DNA of 64,000 bases from contig CAZNRD010000012.1 in NCBI GenBank assembly GCA_964575425.1, positions 6,877-70,876 on the forward strand, given 5' to 3'. Shown here one piece after another: positions 59,416 through 64,000 of the stretch. A model generated the notes under the pieces. The model was not told the DNA's origin, ran no database searches, and saw nothing but the letters and a program-made list of their open reading frames with translations. Within the stretch, counting starts at the first letter, position 1, and each line of letters opens with the position of its first letter. The stretch is from DATEAV01 sp964575425. Lineage in GTDB: Bacteria; Chloroflexota; Anaerolineae; Anaerolineales; E44-bin32. Both the position numbers and the translations under genes were made by a program.

Positions 59416-59592
59416 TCAAATGTTGATCGCGTTCTGTTCGATGACTTCGCGGTACCAGCGGGCACTTTGTTTGGGAATACGTCGCTGGATCCGATAGTCC
59501 ACACGAACCAGCCCGAAGCGGCTGCTGTAGCCACGCTCCCACTCGAAGTTGTCGAAGATGGTCCATCTGAAATACCCATGCACATTGGTGCC
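59416..59592 (-). pseudogene. C-terminal remnant of a GH1 beta-glucosidase
   Basis: A 58-codon stretch ending at TGA 59418-59416 reads GTNVHGYFRWTIFDNFEWER and continues through RFGLVRVDY to SARWYREVI. This is the unmistakable last part of GH1 beta-glucosidases, including the aglycone-site Trp and the NFEW motif. Upstream of 59592 homology stops abruptly and no part of the remaining ~390 residues, including the ITENG nucleophile, is found on either strand. About 90% of the gene is gone. It sits between the aglG and treS genes. Confidence 0.85.
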
Positions 59593-59938
59593 TCTTCGCC
59601 AAGTACCAATGTCCCCAGGTAAAGGACTGAAACCAACAGCCCGCTCTTGCCCCGTGGTCTGGGCTCCAAACGAGATCCCTCCCGGCTTCTTCCCTTCAGC
59701 CGTGGACCTCGGAAGCGGGTGGCCAGGGTGAGCCCTGGGAGCCTGCCGAGTCGAGCGTTTGGCAACAGTCATTCGTCGCTCGCATGATTGGAATCAAGCG
59801 CCCAATGCACGGCTCCGCCATCCGGCTAGCCTCACGCAGCCCTCATGTCTGACTGAGTCCCAAGGCCGGTGGATCAACACCGCTAGAGATATCCCTATCG
59901 CGAACTCTGGGTCTTCGATTGCCCCGCCGGCAAATGGT
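59593..59938. other. 346-base gap between the GH1 remnant and aglG
   Basis: Nothing recognisable remains in this stretch. Its translated frames show no GH1 or other family segments. It may be the scar of the deletion that removed the beta-glucosidase gene. Confidence 0.4.
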
Positions 59939-61042
59939 CTAGCCTTTCACAGAGCCTGCCAGCAAGCCTCGCAAGAAGTATCGCTGCAGCGCAAAGAACA
60001 CAGTCAAGGGCAATACCATTGACACGAATGCTCCTGCGGTTAGCAGGTGCCAATCCTGGCCGCGCGCCCCGACGATCGCTGCCATGCGCTGCGTCACCAG
60101 CTCGAACTCGGGATTCCCACCCAGGAAGATCAGGGCCACCAGATAGTCGTTCCAAACCCAGTTGAACTGGAAGATCGCAAACGAAGCCAGGGCCGGCACC
60201 GACAGGGGCAGGACCAGCTGGGTGAACGCCGTGAAATGTGAGGCACCGTCGATATAGGCTGATTCGAGGATCTCCCGCGGCAGGCTGCTGATGTAGTTGT
60301 AGAGGAGGTAGGTTGCCAGCGCCAGCCCGAAACCCGTGTGCGACAGCCAGATGCCCAGGAAGGTTCCGTTTAGATTCAACGCCTTGTAGTCCCTGAGGAT
60401 GGGCACCAGGGCGATTTGCAGGGGAACCACCTGCAGCGCGACGACCATGATGAACATTTCGCGCCGTCCTGGAAACTCCATCCACGCGAAGGCATAAGCC
60501 GCAAACGCAGCGATCAGAATGGGAATCACGGTCGATGGAACGGCCACAGACAGGCTGTTCACGAAGGCCCGGATCATGTTGTCGCCAGGAACCACCTCCA
60601 CTGTACCGTCTGCGCGTGTGAGCGTGAGATCGTGGCCTCCCAATACCTGCTTGTAGTTGTCAAGCGTGAAATTCCACGACACGGTCCAGACCCTTTCCTG
60701 CACTTCCACTCTGCCCCGACGCTTGTTGCCGAGCCAGGTCACACGCCTGCCGTCCGGGGTTTCGATTCCTGCCCGGAATTCTTCGAAAGTTCCCGTCACC
60801 CCTTCGATTTCCATGACCTGATTGGGATCTACGCCCAGGGCAATGGGGTCGATCACCCTGACCGGCCGCCAATCACGGTGGGGAAAAACATTCCACCATC
60901 CCGAGGTGGCAATATCGTCCCGGTCGCGCCAGGAGGAGATGAAGATCCCCATGGTGGGGATGGTCCACAGGACGACCAAGAGAAGCAGGGTTCCATTGAC
61001 CAGGAGGCGGTTGAGTTGTTTTTGACGCTTTCCGCTTTTCAT
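59939..61042 (-). CDS. aglG: Alpha-glucoside ABC transporter permease AglG
   Basis: A 367-residue permease of AglG type. The long extracytoplasmic insertion after the first span (about residues 38-145) is characteristic; ordinary MalG proteins lack it. The core has NSLSVAVPSTVIPILIAAFAA (near 170), FPGRREMF, and the EAA loop ESAYIDGASHFTAFTQLVLP. It ends FFALQRYFLRGLLAGSVKG, nearly the standard AglG end. It begins 1 base after the aglF stop codon region. The ATPase subunit (AglK) is not in the window. Confidence 0.93.
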   Translation of the reverse strand: MKSGKRQKQLNRLLVNGTLLLLVVLWTIPTMGIFISSWRDRDDIATSGWWNVFPHRDWRPVRVIDPIALGVDPNQVMEIEGVTGTFEEFRAGIETPDGRRVTWLGNKRRGRVEVQERVWTVSWNFTLDNYKQVLGGHDLTLTRADGTVEVVPGDNMIRAFVNSLSVAVPSTVIPILIAAFAAYAFAWMEFPGRREMFIMVVALQVVPLQIALVPILRDYKALNLNGTFLGIWLSHTGFGLALATYLLYNYISSLPREILESAYIDGASHFTAFTQLVLPLSVPALASFAIFQFNWVWNDYLVALIFLGGNPEFELVTQRMAAIVGARGQDWHLLTAGAFVSMVLPLTVFFALQRYFLRGLLAGSVKG

Positions 61043-61043
61043 C

Positions 61044-62207
61044 TCAGACGGCCTCCCGCTTCCGGAATTGCCGCAGGTTGTAGATCATGACGGGCACCAC
61101 GGCAAGCAACAACACAATGGCGATCGCGGAACCAAAGCCGGAGTTGCGGTTGGTGAAGGATTGGCGATAGAACTGCGTGGCAATGACGTGCGTGCCGAAT
61201 TGGCCCCCGGTCATCACCCATACCACGTCGAAGATCTTCAGGGTAAAGATGACGATGGTAGTCCAGACCGAGACGACGGTTCCGCCTATGTAAGGAATCA
61301 TGATGCGGAAGAAGATCTGGAACTCGTTGGCGCCGTCGATGCGACTCGCCTCCAGCAGTTCTTCGGGGATGCCTTTCAGCGCCGCCGAGAAAAGCACCAT
61401 GGCGAACCCGGCCTGCAGCCAGATCACGATCACGATCAGAAACAGGTTGTTCCAAGGCGCGACATTCACCCATTGTGGCCAAGCTTGAGGTGTCCCGCCC
61501 AACGCCACCACGATGTCGTTCAACAGGCCGATCTGCGCTTGTGCGGCGGGCCGGTATTCATAGATGAAGTTCCATATGATGCCTGCGCCCACGAAGGAAA
61601 TGGCCATGGGTAGGAAGATAAGTGATTTCGCAGCCTTCTCAAAGCTGCTGCGGTCGGCCAGCACCGCGATGACCAGGCCGAATAGAACCGAGAAGGTGCT
61701 GGCGAAGACAATCCACATCAGGTTGTTGCGAAACGATTGCAACATCAGCTGTTCGGTGAAAACGGCGACATAGTTCCGCAGGCCTACGAAGCTCTCGCTG
61801 GCCAATAGTTGGAAGAACCCGAGCCCAGCCTCCGGGCCATCTCTGCTGAACAGACTGATCCAGAACGTGCGTAGGGCTGGGATCGCAAGATACCAGGCAA
61901 GGATCGCCATCCCCGGACCCACGAACACAAAAGGCAGGAGCCGGGTCCTCAACGCATCCGGGAGCCTCTCAACAAGGCTATTGAATACCCAGAACAGGAG
62001 AGCGACCCCACCCACGCCCCACACGATCGCCACCAATGCAATGACGCCCCGCGGGGCATCGCTGTCGCGTAGGAAGATGAAGCCCACATAGAGAACATAG
62101 AAAGCAATGAGGGGAATGCCTACCGCCAACAGAACACGACCTACTAGCGAAAGGATCCTGATCCAGATCGATTGGCTCAGCAAATTCCCGCCGCGCGAAG
62201 CGTCCAT
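61044..62207 (-). CDS. aglF: Alpha-glucoside ABC transporter permease AglF
   Basis: A 387-residue MalF-type permease with about eight spans. Two N-terminal spans precede SLVERLPDALRTRLLPFVFVG. The core includes NNLMWIVFASTFSVLFGLVIA, SLIFLPMAISFVGAGIIW and the EAA loop LEASRIDGANEFQIFFRIMIPY, and the protein ends YNLRQFRKREAV. The 142-base gap upstream carries a 15-bp hairpin separating it from the binding-protein gene. Confidence 0.9.
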   Translation of the reverse strand: MDASRGGNLLSQSIWIRILSLVGRVLLAVGIPLIAFYVLYVGFIFLRDSDAPRGVIALVAIVWGVGGVALLFWVFNSLVERLPDALRTRLLPFVFVGPGMAILAWYLAIPALRTFWISLFSRDGPEAGLGFFQLLASESFVGLRNYVAVFTEQLMLQSFRNNLMWIVFASTFSVLFGLVIAVLADRSSFEKAAKSLIFLPMAISFVGAGIIWNFIYEYRPAAQAQIGLLNDIVVALGGTPQAWPQWVNVAPWNNLFLIVIVIWLQAGFAMVLFSAALKGIPEELLEASRIDGANEFQIFFRIMIPYIGGTVVSVWTTIVIFTLKIFDVVWVMTGGQFGTHVIATQFYRQSFTNRNSGFGSAIAIVLLLAVVPVMIYNLRQFRKREAV

Positions 62208-62299
62208 GGCTCATTCCTCGGATACTGGCCGGAGAGGACGTATCTGGGAGAGGTGTGTTTCTACGAGAACTGGATCTCCGAAGCCCAAGTATGAAACAG

Positions 62300-62333
62300 C
62301 TGGGGCGGACCGCCGCTTGGCGGCCCACCCCAG
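62300..62333 (-). promoter_or_regulatory. Intercistronic stem-loop after the aglE-type gene
   Basis: Arms 62300-62314 and 62319-62333 close a 4-base loop. Read as minus-strand RNA, the sense direction, all 15 pairs form, with two G-U wobbles; on the other strand the same positions are mismatches. This asymmetry suggests the structure is maintained as RNA. It lies just after the binding-protein stop codon and before aglF. Confidence 0.75.
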
Positions 62334-62348
62334 GAAACAAGCCGAACG

Positions 62349-63755
62349 CTACCTGGGCCAGGTGGCGTCGATCGCCCGCAAGGCCGTATCCAGATCCTCC
62401 GAACCGGCAACGTAGCTCGTCATGTGCTCCCAGAACGAACCAGCGCCAACCTCGCCGGGCATCAGGTCAGAGCCGTCGAACAGGAAGCTGGTTGCCTCTA
62501 GCACCAGTGCGGCAATACCGCGTTCCAGGTCAACGCCGTACATGTCCGGTGTGGCGGTCTGGTGTGCGGCCAGCGCGCCGCCGCCTTCAAGGAAGCCGGA
62601 GGCGGATTGGGGAGTTGTGAAGTATTCCATCAACGCGCGTACTTCGGGCCGGTCATTGAACATCACCATCATGTCGCCAGCGACCAGGAAGGGCTTCCCA
62701 TATGCCGGATCCACGGGCGGGAGGTAGAAGAACGAATAGTCTTCACCCGCTACCTTCCCCTTCGGGAAGAAACCGGTGATGAAGTTGCCCTGTCTGTGCA
62801 TCCAGCACTTGGGCGGATCGTCGAACATGGGGGCGGGGGCGTCACCAAAAAAGGTTGAGACGATGGAGGACCGACCGCCGTACACGTATGCGTCGTTGAA
62901 CCAAAGCTCACTCCAGGTCTCGATGGCCCTCCTGACCTCGGGGGAGTCGAAGGGCAGTGTGCCGGCCACCCAGGCGTCGTAGTTCTCCAGCGACGTCGTG
63001 CGCAGCATCATCTCTTCGGTCCAGTCGGTGGCAGTCCAACCGGTTGCGGCGCCGGACTCGATGCCGATGCACCAGGCGGTATCACCGTCATCAGCGATCT
63101 GCTGAGTCAGGGCCATCAACTCATCCCAGGTCTCGGGGATTTCATAGCCGGCTGCCTCCCATGCCCGCAAGGGATACCAGACCAGGCTCTTGGCATTGAA
63201 GCGATGGAACACACCGGCCTCAACACCGTCAACGGTAGCCATGTCCCGCCAGCTCTGGTTGTACTGCTGGCTCAGCCACTCCTCCGGAATGAAGGAGGTG
63301 ACATCGACGACATTGCCGGACCTCACGAATTGGGCAGCTTTGCCCGGCTGCGGGAAGTCCACGATGTCGGGTGCATCGCCGGCATCCACGCGCACGGAGA
63401 TCGTGGCCTCGAATTCCTTGTTGCCGATGTAGTTGACGTCAATCCCGGTGGCCTCTTCAAATGCAGCGACCGATTCGGCAAGCTTGACCCCGTCGGGGTC
63501 CTTGCCTTCCATAGCGCCATCCACCGTCACGGTGGTTCCGGCATACGTGCCCCTCAGGGCTTCTTCCAAGGCGCCGCCAGGCGGGTAAGGAAAGGGCGCT
63601 TCGGGCATGGCAGGTGCCTCGGTGGCCGCCGGTGCCTTGGTGGCGGCGGGCACCTCGGGCTCAACGGGAGCTGCGGTACGGGCCGGTGCGCAGGCTGTGA
63701 GGAACATGCCTGCAACGAGCAACAAGCCCATGAATCGCCCAACCATCTCTCTCAT
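62349..63755 (-). CDS. aglE: Alpha-glucoside-type sugar-binding lipoprotein
   Basis: A 468-residue lipoprotein with lipobox FLTAC (Cys22) and an Ala/Pro/Glu linker to about residue 52. The mature part has YAGTTVTVDGAMEGKDPDGV, AFEEATGIDVNYIGNKEFEA, APDIVDFPQPGKAAQFV and a TWDELMALTQQIADDG hinge segment. CIGIESGAATGWTATDW and YFTTPQSASGFLEGGGALAAH are AglE/ThuE-like. The name follows its link to aglF and aglG. AAGGAG precedes the ATG. Likely ligands are trehalose, sucrose or maltose given the enzymes encoded downstream. Confidence 0.85.
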   Translation of the reverse strand: MREMVGRFMGLLLVAGMFLTACAPARTAAPVEPEVPAATKAPAATEAPAMPEAPFPYPPGGALEEALRGTYAGTTVTVDGAMEGKDPDGVKLAESVAAFEEATGIDVNYIGNKEFEATISVRVDAGDAPDIVDFPQPGKAAQFVRSGNVVDVTSFIPEEWLSQQYNQSWRDMATVDGVEAGVFHRFNAKSLVWYPLRAWEAAGYEIPETWDELMALTQQIADDGDTAWCIGIESGAATGWTATDWTEEMMLRTTSLENYDAWVAGTLPFDSPEVRRAIETWSELWFNDAYVYGGRSSIVSTFFGDAPAPMFDDPPKCWMHRQGNFITGFFPKGKVAGEDYSFFYLPPVDPAYGKPFLVAGDMMVMFNDRPEVRALMEYFTTPQSASGFLEGGGALAAHQTATPDMYGVDLERGIAALVLEATSFLFDGSDLMPGEVGAGSFWEHMTSYVAGSEDLDTALRAIDATWPR

Positions 63756-63831
63756 TTCTCGCTCCTTGTTTCGGGGGGACTACTTGAATGAACCGGCGGT
63801 CGGGGAATGGGAGGGGGATATCTCTGGCTGC

Positions 63832-63841
63832 TCACCTCCTT
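63832..63841 (-). promoter_or_regulatory. Shine-Dalgarno-like element in the aglE leader
   Basis: AAGGAGGTGA (minus strand, 63841-63832) is a full complement to the 16S rRNA tail, but it sits about 77 bases before the aglE start and has no usable ATG behind it. The same AGGAGGTGA occurs in the leader of the galactan binding-protein gene. Leader SD-like elements can protect mRNA by binding ribosomes without translation. Confidence 0.35.
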
Positions 63842-63879
63842 GTGTCCAACGTTGATAAGCCCGTCCTGTCCAGATCAGG

Positions 63880-63908
63880 TGAAAGCGTTTCCATGAAAGC
63901 ACTTTCAT
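63880..63908. promoter_or_regulatory. Tandem LacI-type operators
   Basis: TGAAAGCGTTTCCA (63880-63893) fits the LacI/CcpA-type consensus with its central CG. ATGAAAGCACTTTCAT (63893-63908) is a 7+7 inverted repeat around CA. They overlap by one base and lie immediately downstream of the -10 element. A bound LacI-family repressor would block initiation. No lacI gene lies in the remaining bases of the window. Confidence 0.75.
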
Positions 63909-63913
63909 GGTGA

Positions 63914-63941
63914 AGTATAGCACATCTGCACGGGATGTCAA
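63914..63941 (-). promoter_or_regulatory. Sigma-70 promoter of the disaccharide operon
   Basis: On the minus strand TTGACA (63941-63936) and TATACT (63919-63914) are 16 bases apart. Transcription would begin near 63907, within the operators, giving a leader of about 150 bases before aglE. It probably drives aglE to sucrose phosphorylase, and possibly the fructokinase gene. Confidence 0.8.
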
Positions 63942-64000
63942 TACAGTGTATGGGTTCAACAGATATGAGACAGTCGAAGCTTTCGGGCCATCCCGGGATG

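Overview
The window is high-GC bacterial DNA packed with nutrient-uptake and catabolic operons. There are no rRNA or tRNA genes, no CRISPR array and no intact insertion sequence that I can see. Several features suggest an anaerobic or facultative Chloroflexota (Anaerolineae-like) bacterium, probably a metagenome-derived genome: lipoprotein sugar-binding proteins with Thr/Pro/Ala-rich linkers, aglEFG-type and gan-type sugar importers, an ADP-forming acyl-CoA synthetase, an aldehyde:ferredoxin oxidoreductase, and corrinoid methyltransferases with their reductive activator. The taxonomic call is inference from gene content, not from a marker gene.

Left third (1-18776). A MarR regulator precedes the first codons of an ABC exporter (minus strand). 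A three-gene ABC-2 transporter follows (1105-3602, plus). Next is a minus-strand amino-sugar operon (3821-9876): a DeoR regulator, a SIS-type sugar-phosphate deaminase/isomerase, PTS IIA, IIB and an ascorbate-type (UlaA) IIC, NagA, and a second SIS protein. Then comes a galactan-utilisation locus (10516-18776, minus): GH53 endo-galactanase, GH42 beta-galactosidase, and a binding protein fused to an X25-like domain with its two permeases. The gene set matches the gan operon of Bacillus.

Middle (19621-45787). A corrinoid methyl-transfer island lies around a divergent promoter pair: a GntR regulator and one corrinoid protein on the left, and DUF1638, a methyl-THF:corrinoid methyltransferase, a second corrinoid protein and a UroD-type methyltransferase on the right. 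A branched-chain-amino-acid-type ABC importer follows. Then come an aryl-alcohol dehydrogenase, a tungsten/molybdenum aldehyde oxidoreductase with a MoaD-like protein, and a C_GCAxxG_C_C protein. These lead into a three-gene DsrM/DsrK/DsrC-like thiol-disulfide electron-transfer module without any DsrAB, DsrJ, DsrO or DsrP in the window. Two CaiB/BaiF CoA-transferases, a thiolase-family protein, a 3-hydroxyacyl-CoA dehydrogenase/enoyl-CoA hydratase fusion and an ADP-forming acyl-CoA synthetase complete what looks like a CoA-based oxidation route that can conserve energy by substrate-level phosphorylation.

Right third (46138-64000). A TetR regulator faces a minus-strand FAD oxidase / CCG iron-sulfur protein / FAD oxidase set. 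The reductive activator of corrinoid proteins (51605-53449) would serve the methyl-transfer island 27 kb away. The last block is an alpha-glucoside/disaccharide operon: AglE-AglF-AglG importer, trehalose synthase, a P-loop kinase, sucrose phosphorylase and fructokinase. It sits behind a promoter with tandem LacI-type operators.

Three decayed genes are visible: the tail of an ABC-2 permease (10256-10396), the head of an aldehyde:ferredoxin oxidoreductase (40090-40245) and the tail of a GH1 beta-glucosidase (59416-59592). Strong intercistronic stem-loops follow the solute-binding-protein gene in all three SBP-dependent import operons, and a perfect palindrome lies inside the PTS operon.
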